This document shows positions 43,242-52,023 of a stretch of 64,000 nucleotides of DNA, piece after piece. A program made the position numbers and the translations under genes. This DNA comes from Dinoroseobacter sp. (GTDB lineage: Bacteria > Pseudomonadota > Alphaproteobacteria > Rhodobacterales > Rhodobacteraceae), in contig JAEPNN010000001.1 in the NCBI GenBank assembly GCA_017643385.1, positions 519,524 through 583,523 of the forward strand. Direction: 5' to 3'. Positions within the stretch are counted from its first letter, which is position 1. Each line of letters starts with the position of its first letter. The notes under the pieces are model-generated. The model was not told where the DNA came from and did no database searches. It saw only the letters and a program-made list of their open reading frames with translations.

Positions 43242-43973
43242 CTATGGCGTCGTCTTACGATTTACCCGCGCGATCAACGCCTCTCCTGTTTCCTTTTTTT
43301 CGCTGTAGCGGTCCACAAGATACGGCGCGATATCGCGGGTAAGAAGCGTGAACTTGACCAGTTCTTCCATCACATCGACCATGCGGTCGTAGTAAGGCGA
43401 CGGCTTCATTCGGTCGTCATCATTAAACTGTTGAAATGCTTTGGGCACCGACGATTGGTTCGGGATCGTCAGACACCGCATCCAGCGCCCGAGATTGCGC
43501 AGCTGACTGACCGTGTTGAAACTTTGTGACCCACCGCAGACTTGCATGACGGCAAGCGTCTTGCCCTGCGTCGGTCGTACCGCGCCCAGTGAAAGTGGGA
43601 TCCAGTCGATTTGCGTTTTCATAATCCCGGTCATGGCGCCATGCCGCTCGGGCGAGCACCAGACCATGCCCTCACTCCACGTCACCAGATCGCGAAGCTC
43701 GTGCACCTTTGGATGATCCACATCCACATCGTCCGGCAAGGGCAGGCCTGACGGGTTGAAGGTTTTGGTTTCGGCGCCCAACTTGTTTAAAACGCGCGCT
43801 GCCTCTTCCGTCATCAAACGGCTAAACGACCTGGACCGTAGCGAGCCATAAAGCAACAGGATCCTCGGAGGATGACTGATCCGTTCGTTGGGAAAAAGCC
43901 TATCAACGTTTGGTGCTGAAAAATGCTCCTCAGAGAGCTGTGGCGTATCAGTCAACGCGCTCTCCCATGTCAT
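43242..43973 (-). CDS. arsH: Arsenical resistance protein ArsH (NADPH-dependent FMN reductase family)
   Basis: 243 residues. Flavodoxin-like fold with [20 protein letters not shown] phosphate-binding loop, [40 protein letters not shown] and [20 protein letters not shown], all characteristic of ArsH. ArsH oxidises organoarsenicals such as methylarsenite and reduces flavin or quinones. Start ATG 43973 overlaps arsC by 26 bases; a TTG at 43955 behind GGGAGAG is an alternative. Last gene of aqpS-arsC-arsH. Confidence 0.94.
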   Translation of the reverse strand: MTWESALTDTPQLSEEHFSAPNVDRLFPNERISHPPRILLLYGSLRSRSFSRLMTEEAARVLNKLGAETKTFNPSGLPLPDDVDVDHPKVHELRDLVTWSEGMVWCSPERHGAMTGIMKTQIDWIPLSLGAVRPTQGKTLAVMQVCGGSQSFNTVSQLRNLGRWMRCLTIPNQSSVPKAFQQFNDDDRMKPSPYYDRMVDVMEELVKFTLLTRDIAPYLVDRYSEKKETGEALIARVNRKTTP

Positions 43974-44370
43974 TCAAGATCATTTGTCCGTCTTCCTTGT
44001 AGAGCGGCCCGGGGGGCAAAATTTCTAGAAGGTCAAGCACAGCCTCAGACGGTCGGCAGAGACGCACGCCCTTTGGGCTGCATACGATTGGCCGGTTTAC
44101 CAACACGGGATGTGCGATCATAGCATCCAGAAGCGCTTCATCAGGGACCGAGACGTCCAGCAATCCAAGCTCTTTGGCGGGTGACTTTGTTGTCCTTAGG
44201 GCACTGCGCGGCGTCAGACCTGCCGCTGCAAATAACCCAAGGAGCTGTGGGCGCGTCCAACCTGACTGCAGGTATTCGATTACTATAGGTTCCACTCCGG
44301 ATGCTTGAATAATCTCAAGAACGTTGCGGGATGTGCCGCAGTCAGGATTGTGATGGATAACGAGTGTCAT
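43948..44370 (-). CDS. arsC: Arsenate reductase (glutaredoxin-dependent)
   Basis: 140 residues, preceded by AAGGGAAGC. Catalytic Cys in [16 protein letters not shown] (residue 11), the arsenate-binding Arg in [16 protein letters not shown], and the [14 protein letters not shown] segment [17 protein letters not shown]. It reduces arsenate to arsenite with glutathione/glutaredoxin. Lies between aqpS and arsH. Confidence 0.95.
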   Translation of the reverse strand: MTLVIHHNPDCGTSRNVLEIIQASGVEPIVIEYLQSGWTRPQLLGLFAAAGLTPRSALRTTKSPAKELGLLDVSVPDEALLDAMIAHPVLVNRPIVCSPKGVRLCRPSEAVLDLLEILPPGPLYKEDGQMILNDMGERVD

Positions 44371-44445
44371 AAGCTTCCCTTTGGTGCTGCGATCAGCTGG
44401 TGAATTGCATTGGAAACGCGCAGGCGTGGTCAGTCGAAAGCGAAC

Positions 44446-45111
44446 TCAGCTGTCACTTTGGTGCTTCAGCAGCCAGCCGAAGAACCCTGTTGCAAGGACC
44501 GCAGCAATCAATTGCACCGCGATAAAGGCCACAACATCGGCTGGAGCGATCCCGGCAAATGTGTCCGAGAAGCCCCGCGCAATGGTAACAGCCGGGTTGG
44601 CGAAGGAGGTCGATGACGTGAACCAGTAGGCTGCCGTGATATACAGGCCGACCGCCATTGGGACAGCGTTGGGGCGCGCCTTGAGGCAGGCAAGAATTGT
44701 GCCGATCAACCCGAAGGTTGCAACGAACTCACCGGCCCATTGTCCGACCCCTGTGCGAGCGGTGGTTGAAGGGTCGAAGATTGGGTGTTCAAACATCAAA
44801 TGTGCGGCCAACACCCCGACGATGCCGCCAAAGATCTGAACGCCTACGTAAAGGCATGCGTCGCGTGGGGTAATTTCGCCCCGCAGTGCAAAACTAAGTG
44901 TCACTGCAGGGTTAAAATGTGCGCCCGAGATCGGTCCAAAGACTGTGATAAGCACCACGAGGATTGCCCCGGTTGGAATCGTATTGCCCAAAAGGGCGAG
45001 GGCGACGTTTCCACCCGCAAGGCGCTCGGCCATGATGCCAGACCCAACGACTGTAGCCAGAAGCGAGAATGTGCCAAGCCATTCGGCCATAAGGCGGCGA
45101 TCAAGCGTCAT
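44446..45111 (-). CDS. aqpS: Aquaglyceroporin-type arsenite channel (MIP family)
   Basis: 221 residues with six membrane helices and two NPA half-helix motifs, HFNPAVTLSF near residue 68 and FANPAVTIARG near 172. In Sinorhizobium meliloti AqpS sits in an ars operon in place of an arsenite pump and lets arsenite leave by diffusion. The same arrangement, with arsC and arsH following, is seen here. Divergent from arsR, with two operator-like palindromes between them. Confidence 0.9.
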   Translation of the reverse strand: MTLDRRLMAEWLGTFSLLATVVGSGIMAERLAGGNVALALLGNTIPTGAILVVLITVFGPISGAHFNPAVTLSFALRGEITPRDACLYVGVQIFGGIVGVLAAHLMFEHPIFDPSTTARTGVGQWAGEFVATFGLIGTILACLKARPNAVPMAVGLYITAAYWFTSSTSFANPAVTIARGFSDTFAGIAPADVVAFIAVQLIAAVLATGFFGWLLKHQSDS

Positions 45112-45155
45112 AGCGTGTACTCCAAAAGCGTATTGACTTCGGTCATAGATTTCTC

Positions 45156-45175
45156 ATTTCGGGTATTTCCGAATT
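45156..45175. promoter_or_regulatory. Second candidate ArsR operator, near aqpS
   Basis: ATTTCG-N8-CGAATT is the same design as the perfect operator at 45217-45240 (AATTCG-N8-CGAATT) with one mismatch. It lies 45 bases upstream of the aqpS start, where it would cover a promoter for aqpS-arsC-arsH. Confidence 0.6.
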
Positions 45176-45216
45176 GAGTGTGAGCTACGAGATCGGCTTC
45201 CTCTGGTCAAGATTCG

Positions 45217-45240
45217 ATAATTCGGGCATTAACGAATTAT
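45217..45240. promoter_or_regulatory. ArsR operator overlapping the arsR start codon
   Basis: ATAATTCG-N8-CGAATTAT is a perfect 8-base inverted repeat with 8-base spacer. Its last two bases are the first two bases of the arsR ATG (45239). Binding of ArsR here would block both its own transcription start and early elongation. Confidence 0.75.
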
Positions 45241-45565
45241 GGATCAAGACACCGCAATAGAAGCGTTTGCCGCACTCGCTCACCCGACCAGGCTGTCAGT
45301 TTTCAAGCTGTTGGTGCAGCATGTGCCGGACGGCGTGCCAGCTTTGACCATTGCCGAACGGCTCGACGCCAAACCTTCGACCCTTTCAGGGCATCTTTCA
45401 GTTCTTAAACGCGCGGGACTTCTTAGCAGCACGCGGCATCAACGCGAGATCCACTACGCGGCACGACTTGATGCAGTTAACAGCCTTGTGGGATTTCTTT
45501 TGTCGGATTGCTGTGGCGGGAAAGTTGAAAACTGTAAGGACATACTCACGCTCTTAGATGCCTAG
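45239..45565 (+). CDS. arsR: Arsenic-responsive ArsR-family repressor
   Basis: 108 residues. Winged helix with AALAHPTRLSVFKLLVQHVP, LDAKPSTLSGHLSVLKRAG, and the wing STRHQREIHYAA. The classical As(III) site (ELCVCDL) is absent. Instead three Cys occur at the C-terminus, C91, C92 and C99, resembling the C95/C96/C102 site of Acidithiobacillus ferrooxidans ArsR. The ATG at 45239 is the only start. It has no Shine-Dalgarno sequence and overlaps the operator, so the mRNA may be leaderless. Confidence 0.92.
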   Translation: MDQDTAIEAFAALAHPTRLSVFKLLVQHVPDGVPALTIAERLDAKPSTLSGHLSVLKRAGLLSSTRHQREIHYAARLDAVNSLVGFLLSDCCGGKVENCKDILTLLDA

Positions 45566-45675
45566 GTCCAACCCGCGCGCGCAGTTGCGTAGATTGAGGA
45601 AAAGGTCGGTGCCAGCCAATCTGCAATCTCCCAACATCTTGGTCGATTTTTTTGCTTGCTCGGAAAGTATCTGCA

Positions 45676-46371
45676 TCAGAGTGAAAGTAACTCAAGCAAC
45701 GCATCTTTTGAGATATCTGACTTCACCAACGTGTCTTTGATCCGTCCACGCTCCATCACGAAGATCCTGTCGGCGAGGCGATAGGCAAAGTCGGCGTTTT
45801 GTTCCACAAGCAAGATTGCCATGTCGCCCCGGTCTCGAAGCGTAACGAGCGCATCGCCGATTTGTTGTATCACGTTGGGCTGTATCCCTTCGGTCGGCTC
45901 ATCCAGCAGCAAAACCTTGGGCCGCGTGATCAGGGCCCGTGCAATGGCAAGTTGCTGTTGCTGGCCTCCGGACAGATCGCCTCCTCGTCGGGTTTGCATG
46001 TCTTTAAGCACCGGAAAAAGCATGAACACTTCTTCTGGGATGACGTGTTCTGATTTTGGTAGGCAAGCAAAGCCCGTTTCGAGGTTTTCGCGAACGCTCA
46101 TCATCGGAAACACCTCGCGGCCTTGTGGCACATAGGCGATACCACAACGCGCCGCATCGAAAGCGGTTGCGCGACCAAGGCCAGCGCCATCAATGGCAAT
46201 CGTTCCGGACGAGGATGGATGCCGTCCGGCGACCGCTTTCAGGAAACTTGTCTTCCCGACGCCATTGTTGCCCATCAGTGTGGTGATCTCACCCATCTTC
46301 GCTGACACGGAGACGTCAAACAGGATCTGGCTTTGGCCATATTTCAGGTCCAGGTTCTGTATCTCAAGCAT
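45676..46371 (-). CDS. urtE: Urea ABC transporter ATPase UrtE
   Basis: 231 residues from ATG 46371 (MLEIQNLDLKYGQSQILFDV), overlapping urtD by 8 bases. LivF-like ATPase: Walker A GNNGVGKTSFLK, signature LSGGQQQQLAIARAL, Walker B VLLLDEPTEGIQPNVI. The GNNGVGKT loop and EGIQPNVIQQIG are typical of UrtE. Last gene of urtABCDE. Confidence 0.94.
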   Translation of the reverse strand: MLEIQNLDLKYGQSQILFDVSVSAKMGEITTLMGNNGVGKTSFLKAVAGRHPSSSGTIAIDGAGLGRATAFDAARCGIAYVPQGREVFPMMSVRENLETGFACLPKSEHVIPEEVFMLFPVLKDMQTRRGGDLSGGQQQQLAIARALITRPKVLLLDEPTEGIQPNVIQQIGDALVTLRDRGDMAILLVEQNADFAYRLADRIFVMERGRIKDTLVKSDISKDALLELLSL

Positions 46372-47113
46372 GTCCACGTCCCAGATAAACATCAATCACC
46401 GTCTGGTTGGACGTCACATGATTGAGGCTTCCTTCAGCCAGAACAGATCCCTCGTGCAGAACGGTGACCTTGCAGTCTAATCTACGTACGAATTCCATAT
46501 CATGTTCCACTACGACCACGGCGCGGGTCTTCGCGGCCTCGCGCAGAATATCGGTGGTTTTCTCACGCTCTTCGACAGTCATGCCAGCGGCAGGTTCGTC
46601 CACCAGTAACAGTCGTGGTTCCTGTGCCAACAGCATGCCGATTTCCAACCATTGCTTCTGACCATGGCTCAATTCGCCTGCTGTGCGCCTCAGTTGGTCT
46701 GCCAAACCGATCTGTTCGGCAATCGCCTCGATCCTCGCAGCGTTTGTCTTGGTTTTCTTGTGCATTAGCACGGAGAAGGGACCGCGGGGGTTCTTAAGCG
46801 CCATTGCCAAATTCTGACGCACGGTCTGGTCCTCAAAAACAGTAGGTTTCTGAAACTTGCGTCCAATGCCCTCCATAGCGATTTGGCTTTCTGACATGCC
46901 AAGCAGTGAGATGTTCCGCTCCCCCCAGACAACGGTTCCCTCATCAGGCTTTGTTTTGCCTGTCACAATGTCCATGAAGGTCGTCTTGCCCGCGCCATTT
47001 GGCCCAATGATCGCGCGCAGTTCCGCTTCTGCGAACTGGATCGACAGGTTGTTGATGGCGCGGAACCCATCGAAGGTGACTGACACACCTGAGACTTCGA
47101 GAAGCGTGCTCAT
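46364..47113 (-). CDS. urtD: Urea ABC transporter ATPase UrtD
   Basis: 249 residues. LivG-like ATPase: GPNGAGKTTFMDIVTGKTKP, FQKPTVFEDQTVRQNL, LSHGQKQWLEIGMLL (the UrtD signature has LSHGQKQWLEI), LLLVDEPAAGMTVEE and VVVEHDMEFV. Overlaps urtC by 4 bases. Confidence 0.95.
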   Translation of the reverse strand: MSTLLEVSGVSVTFDGFRAINNLSIQFAEAELRAIIGPNGAGKTTFMDIVTGKTKPDEGTVVWGERNISLLGMSESQIAMEGIGRKFQKPTVFEDQTVRQNLAMALKNPRGPFSVLMHKKTKTNAARIEAIAEQIGLADQLRRTAGELSHGQKQWLEIGMLLAQEPRLLLVDEPAAGMTVEEREKTTDILREAAKTRAVVVVEHDMEFVRRLDCKVTVLHEGSVLAEGSLNHVTSNQTVIDVYLGRGHA

Positions 47114-48276
47114 GCTTGCTTCCTCACCAGGCGGTCAAACAGCCCGCCGATCCCTTTTGGAAAGAAAAGCGTTACGGCGACAAACGAGAAACCAAGAAGC
47201 ACCAGCCACCAGTCCGTCCATTGAATGGTGTAGAAGCCAAGCGGCACGGAAGGGGCGCCGCCGCCCGTGAACCAACTGGACAAAAGTGAGACGAACGCGG
47301 CGCCAATGACGGCCCCATAAAGCCGCCCACGCCCACCAATTGCCACCCAGACCGCAAGGTAAATAGAGGCAATAGGCGCGATCTCTCCGGGGTTAATGAT
47401 GCCCGCTTGCGGATAATAAAGCGCCCCTGCAATGGCGGAAACCACCGCGGTAATTGTGAAAACGAAAAGCTTGTAGCTCTCGACATGGTAGCCGAGAAAC
47501 CGAACACGCGCCTCGTTATCCCGAATACCTTTGATGACGCTTCCCATTTTGCCCGATACGATCCAGGCAAAGAACAGATACCCCAAACCAAGCGCCAGCG
47601 CAGAGGCCCAGAAGAATACAATGGAAATCACCGCCTGAGAGGTGTCCTCAAACCCTGGGATATTCTGTAGGCCCGACAGGCCGTTATTCCCACGCAGACC
47701 ACTGTCATTCTGAAACAAGTACAGCGACAGGGCCAATGTCATAGCTTGTGTCAGGATCGACAGATAGACGCCTGTGACGCGACTGCGAAAGGCAAGCCAG
47801 CCGAACACAAGCGCAAGAAGACCGGGCACCAGTACGACCATCAAAAGCTGTAGAAAAAGACTGTCGGCGAACGCCCAGATCCACGGAAACTCGGAACTGC
47901 CAACAACCCCAAAAATCTGATTTCCGATGGCGTCTGACACTTCTTTTGGGGTCGCAGGAAGCGCTTGCCCGGCAAGGCTTTCCAGCACGATCACTTCCGT
48001 GCGCGCGTACATTAGCCACATTCCGATCGCGTAACCCCCGAGGCCAAAGAACGCAAAATGACCCAAGCTGAGGATGCCGCAGTAGCCCCAGACGACGTCC
48101 ATGGCGACGGCGATCAGGCACAGGCACAGTGTCTTGCCGAGGGTCTTTACAAAGCTCGTAGACAAAAACGCGATGCCTGTGGCTTCGGACAGCAGCGTCA
48201 CGCCAAGGGTGAAGCCAGCGAGGGCCATAAGGAACCACAGCACCGAGGGGTTTTGGGCGATGAACGAGTTTCGCAT
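47110..48276 (-). CDS. urtC: Urea ABC transporter permease UrtC
   Basis: 388 residues, LivM-like with about ten helices. Landmarks: VVWGYCGILSLGHFAFFGLG, FRSRVTGVYLSILTQAMTLA, a lumenal insertion after helix 3 (ALPATPKEVSDAIGN), and ASIYLAVWVAIGGRGRLYGA. Forms the channel with UrtB. Three bases separate it from urtB. Confidence 0.94.
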   Translation of the reverse strand: MRNSFIAQNPSVLWFLMALAGFTLGVTLLSEATGIAFLSTSFVKTLGKTLCLCLIAVAMDVVWGYCGILSLGHFAFFGLGGYAIGMWLMYARTEVIVLESLAGQALPATPKEVSDAIGNQIFGVVGSSEFPWIWAFADSLFLQLLMVVLVPGLLALVFGWLAFRSRVTGVYLSILTQAMTLALSLYLFQNDSGLRGNNGLSGLQNIPGFEDTSQAVISIVFFWASALALGLGYLFFAWIVSGKMGSVIKGIRDNEARVRFLGYHVESYKLFVFTITAVVSAIAGALYYPQAGIINPGEIAPIASIYLAVWVAIGGRGRLYGAVIGAAFVSLLSSWFTGGGAPSVPLGFYTIQWTDWWLVLLGFSFVAVTLFFPKGIGGLFDRLVRKQA

Positions 48277-48279
48277 GTT

Positions 48280-50211
48280 TTAATCTGCCGCAGCCCGACC
48301 TTTTTGGGCGACGATGCCCTTGGGTCGGAATTGAATGAAGAGGATGATGAAAAGGATCATATAGGTTTGTGCCGCAAGCGTATTTGAAGGGTTCAACCAC
48401 TCGATTCCCTTTTGCAGGAACCCGATCAGCGAGGCCCCGGCCAATGTACCCCAGACATTGCCAACGCCTCCGACAACCACAGTCATGAAGGACTGCACGA
48501 TGTAATCTGCCCCCATTTCGGATGTCACTTTGGCGTAGAGCCCGATGGCGACGCCCGCGATCCCCGCAATGCCGGACCCAAGCCCAAACGTCAGCATGTT
48601 GATCCGATCGGGATTGATCCCCATAGAGGCTGCCATGCCGGGATTTTGCGTGACCGCCCGCACTTCCAGCCCCAACCGCGTACGGTTCAGCACATAAAGG
48701 ATCAGCCCGAGGAAAATCAGCGCCATCACAAAGATCGCGATACGGATGTAGCTGATGGCGATCACGTCGTTGAAAACCAGCGCCCCATCGAGCCAGGCTG
48801 GCGACGTCAGTGGGCGCGCCTGCGTGCCAAAGATGTTTTTGGCGAGCTGCTGCAACGCGATGGAAATTCCAAATGTCGCGAGCAGGGTCTCAAGGGGGCG
48901 ATGATAAAGGTGTCGAATGACAAGACGCTCCATCGCAACGCCCGCGCCAAAGGTGACAGCAAACGCCAGTGGCAGGGCGATCAGGATCGACAGAGTGTAG
49001 TCAGGTACAAAAAGCTGCACGACGAAACCGGTATAGGCGCCCATCATGATGAACTCGCCATGCGCCATATTGATAACGCCCATCACGCCAAAGGTGATCG
49101 CAAGGCCAATCGCAGCGAGGAAATAGATCGATGCCAGTGACAACGCATCCAGCCCCAGATCGACCGCCTGACTGAGGGCAACCTTCGATTCAATTGCATC
49201 CAGCGCAGCTTTAGCGGCGTCTGTGATGTCAGCGTTGGGCTCGTCGTAGGTCTCAAAGAAGAGATGGGACGCCAGCGCGGTGGTCTTGATCTCAGCAGTG
49301 ATCAGGGGCGCAACAAGCCCGTCTTCGGCAAGTGCTGCGTAGGCCTGCGCTCGGGCTGCGTCTGTATTGAGCGCAGAGACCGGGAAGCCACCTACTGTGT
49401 CTCCGGTAATATTTTCGATCAGAGCGGCCCGGACGGCATCAGCGTCGATTAGTGCTGGTGCCAGATCTGCGGCGACAAGTTGCGAATAGGCGTCATCTTC
49501 GGCCAGATCGATGCCGGGGGTCAAAACCCTTGCGATGTTGCGCCCATCTGGCAAATCGGTGGCCACGCTTGGTGTCGTTGTAAGAACTTGGTTCAAGACC
49601 GCTCGGACATCGACAGACAGATCCCCGGCCAGATCATTTATCGCGGCAATTCGCGTTTCTGCTGTGCCTCCAAAACGGGCGGACAGCATGCCTGCAAGAC
49701 GTATCTTGGTGGCTTTCAGGGTCGGATCCATCTCGCCTTCAATGGACGCCTGCAGGGGCTCAAGCTGGCTGGCTTCCATTCCACGCGCAATGGCCTCAAC
49801 GGCCGCACGGCGTTTGGTGATGTCAGGATCGGACAGTTGAAACTGAACCAAGGCTTCGCCAATTGCACGGCGAACACCCCCATTGGGGCGCGAGGCTGTC
49901 AGGTCATTATTGTCTGCCACCCCGATGACGTCGCCCGTATCAAGGTCGATCAGATCAGCCTCAATTGCTTTAAAGAATAGACCATCAGCATCTCTCTGAA
50001 CGATTTCCCGATCGCGCCAGGCTTCGAGAAAGGTCACGGCTTGCGGCAGCCCGCTTGCCACCAGATCGTCCAGCACCACGCCCACCGAACGACGCCCAGG
50101 TTTGAGCACCTCATCGGCGTGTGTCTGTAAGATGTCCTGAAGCGATTGGGCCTGAACAGAGGCGAAAGGCGTAACGCAGAGCGTAAGCGCAAGAAGAAGA
50201 CGACGGAGCAT
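48280..50211 (-). CDS. urtB: Urea ABC transporter permease UrtB
   Basis: 643 residues from ATG 50211; a TTG at 50271 would add 20 and cross a hairpin. Signal-like N-terminus (LRRLLLALTLCVTPFASVQ), a ~320-residue periplasmic extension of helical repeats as in proteobacterial UrtB, then a LivH-like membrane domain: ASIYFLAAIGLAITFGVMGV, INMAHGEFIMMGAYTGFV, VRAVTQNPGMAASMGIN. The extension is normal for the family and distinguishes it from branched-chain amino acid permeases. Confidence 0.92.
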   Translation of the reverse strand: MLRRLLLALTLCVTPFASVQAQSLQDILQTHADEVLKPGRRSVGVVLDDLVASGLPQAVTFLEAWRDREIVQRDADGLFFKAIEADLIDLDTGDVIGVADNNDLTASRPNGGVRRAIGEALVQFQLSDPDITKRRAAVEAIARGMEASQLEPLQASIEGEMDPTLKATKIRLAGMLSARFGGTAETRIAAINDLAGDLSVDVRAVLNQVLTTTPSVATDLPDGRNIARVLTPGIDLAEDDAYSQLVAADLAPALIDADAVRAALIENITGDTVGGFPVSALNTDAARAQAYAALAEDGLVAPLITAEIKTTALASHLFFETYDEPNADITDAAKAALDAIESKVALSQAVDLGLDALSLASIYFLAAIGLAITFGVMGVINMAHGEFIMMGAYTGFVVQLFVPDYTLSILIALPLAFAVTFGAGVAMERLVIRHLYHRPLETLLATFGISIALQQLAKNIFGTQARPLTSPAWLDGALVFNDVIAISYIRIAIFVMALIFLGLILYVLNRTRLGLEVRAVTQNPGMAASMGINPDRINMLTFGLGSGIAGIAGVAIGLYAKVTSEMGADYIVQSFMTVVVGGVGNVWGTLAGASLIGFLQKGIEWLNPSNTLAAQTYMILFIILFIQFRPKGIVAQKGRAAAD

Positions 50212-50239
50212 GTGAGGGGGTCGTTTCGTCAGAAAGTGA

Positions 50240-50266
50240 AGGGCGCGAGAAAAGCTCCCGCGCCCT
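50240..50266 (-). terminator. Hairpin between urtA and urtB
   Basis: Perfect 8-base arms AGGGCGCG (50240-50247) and CGCGCCCT (50259-50266) with an 11-base loop, 9 bases after the urtA stop. The minus-strand transcript continues with a moderately T-rich stretch. Such intra-operon hairpins after binding-protein genes usually stabilise the upstream message or partially terminate, giving more binding protein than permease. Confidence 0.7.
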
Positions 50267-50275
50267 GACAAGATC

Positions 50276-51556
50276 TTAGTAGTTCGAGGTCAACTGAACG
50301 CAGGTTTCGGTTTCGGTGTTGTACATACCGCAACCCAGCGCCTGCCAATCGGACTTCAGAACCGCCGATTCAGGCAGGTAGTCGGTCCATGCATCGCCTG
50401 GTACTTCTGAAGTCTGGCTGATGATATCGAACTGGCCATCGGCAGTGATTTCACCGATCAGCACAGGCTTGGCGAGGTGGTGGTTCGGCAACATAACCGC
50501 TGTACCACCGGTCAGGTTCGGGAATTCCTGTCCATACATCGCAGTGCGAACAGCATCAACATCGGTCGTGCCTGCCTCAGTCACGGCGTTCACCCACATG
50601 TTGAAGCCAATGTAATGCGCTTCCATCGGGTCATTGGTCACACGCTCGTCGCCCATCTTGGCTTTCCAAGCTGCAACCCATTCTTCGTTCAGATCAGATT
50701 CGGCAGACTGGAAATAATTCCAAGCCGCAAGGTGACCTACGAGGTTCGAGGTATCGAGACCGGACAGTTCTTCTTCACCAACGGAGAACGCGACAACAGG
50801 AATGTCATCCGCCGAAATACCAGCGGCAGCGAGCTCTTTGTAGAACCCGATGTTTGCATCACCGTTGATGGTAGAAATCACGCCAACCTGCTTGCCGTCC
50901 GCGCCAAGGGCTACAACGTCTGCAACAATGGTGGCCCAGTCAGAATGACCAAATGGTGTGTAGTTGACGAAGATGTCTTCAGCAGCAATGCCGTTATCGA
51001 GCAAATAGGCTTCGAGGATATTGTTCGTGGTGCGCGGATAGACATAGTCGGTGCCCAGAAGCGCGAATTTTTCAACACCCAGTTCTTCAAGGAAATAGTC
51101 AGTTGCGGGGATCGCCTGCTGGTTCGGAGCAGCACCGGTGTAAAAGACGTTCTTGGAGCTTTCTTCGCCTTCATACTGCACGGGGTAGAACATCAGGCCA
51201 TTCAGTTCTTCCAGAACCGGAAGGGCGGACTTGCGGGAAACCGAGGTCCACGACCCGAAGATCACATCCACTTCAGCCACGGTAAGCAATTCGCGTGCTT
51301 TTTCTGCAAAGAGGGGCCAGTCAGACGCCGGATCGACAACGACAGCTTCGATTTCGCATCCCAGAAGACCACCGGCCGCGTTCTGCGTTTCAACCAGCAG
51401 CTCCATAGTGTCTTTCAGGGTGGTTTCTGAAATCGCCATCGTGCCAGAAAGTGAATGGAGGACACCGACCTTAATAGGCGCGTCGCAAGCGAAGGCACTG
51501 GTCGATGCCAGAAGGCCTGCAGTAACAAACGAAGTGAGGGGGAGGAGTTTTGACAT
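50276..51556 (-). CDS. urtA: Urea ABC transporter substrate-binding protein UrtA
   Basis: 426 residues with a Sec signal peptide (MSKLLPLTSFVTAGLLASTS, cleavage near AFA). LivJ-like fold with the UrtA hallmarks IKVGVLHSLSGTMAISETTL, FAEKARELLTVAEVDVIFGS-type region, YPVQYEGEESSKNVFYTGAA and LGTDYVYPRTTNNIL. Periplasmic urea binder, first gene of the operon. No urease genes lie in the window. Confidence 0.95.
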   Translation of the reverse strand: MSKLLPLTSFVTAGLLASTSAFACDAPIKVGVLHSLSGTMAISETTLKDTMELLVETQNAAGGLLGCEIEAVVVDPASDWPLFAEKARELLTVAEVDVIFGSWTSVSRKSALPVLEELNGLMFYPVQYEGEESSKNVFYTGAAPNQQAIPATDYFLEELGVEKFALLGTDYVYPRTTNNILEAYLLDNGIAAEDIFVNYTPFGHSDWATIVADVVALGADGKQVGVISTINGDANIGFYKELAAAGISADDIPVVAFSVGEEELSGLDTSNLVGHLAAWNYFQSAESDLNEEWVAAWKAKMGDERVTNDPMEAHYIGFNMWVNAVTEAGTTDVDAVRTAMYGQEFPNLTGGTAVMLPNHHLAKPVLIGEITADGQFDIISQTSEVPGDAWTDYLPESAVLKSDWQALGCGMYNTETETCVQLTSNY

Positions 51557-52023
51557 AAGAGTTTTATTCCCTTTCTGCGCTGCGTTCCCTCAAAACTCAG
51601 CAGCGGAGCTTTGATTCGAGGCCTAAAAGGGATACTCGAAGCCTACAGCAGTCATGTTGTCGTCTCGCAGGGGCGCTATCTGCCAAGAAAATCCTCTGCG
51701 GGGCGTTTACGTGCCCGACATGGGCGTCATGACTAAGGACCTGCCAACTGCTGATTCACCAGAAGACGGCCCGAAATTGGGCAGGTTTTGAGAGCCTCGG
51801 TACATTCACGTGGCGCTTTTTTCTGCACATGCACAATAATTATGCAGTACTTGGCTAATTTTGTGGTGTTCACGTTCGCAGCCGCGAGCTCTGTAGCACC
51901 AAAGACTTGCCGAGGCGTTGCCCGGCACGCGCTCCACAGCACGCCCGATTGACCAAGCCGACCATTCTCGCGGTTGTTAGTCTTGTCTCATCGCGCGCCT
52001 TTGGGGATTGCACACGCTCAGCT
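51557..52023. other. Upstream region of urtA and 3' side of the helicase gene
   Basis: About 470 bases with no supported gene; both flanking genes point leftward, so it should contain the urtA promoter. I looked for a sigma-54 -24/-12 pair (nitrogen control) and a guanidine riboswitch and saw neither clearly. An AT-rich patch at 51830-51865 (GCACAATAATTATGCAG) contains the inverted repeat GCA-taATTATgc and may hold a regulator site. Confidence 0.45.

Noticed and set aside
51557..51800. Sigma-54 promoter or guanidine riboswitch upstream of urtA
   Set aside because: A TGGCA sequence is present on the minus strand but lacks a GC doublet at the correct 10-base spacing. The conserved guanidine-I (ykkC) riboswitch core was not found.
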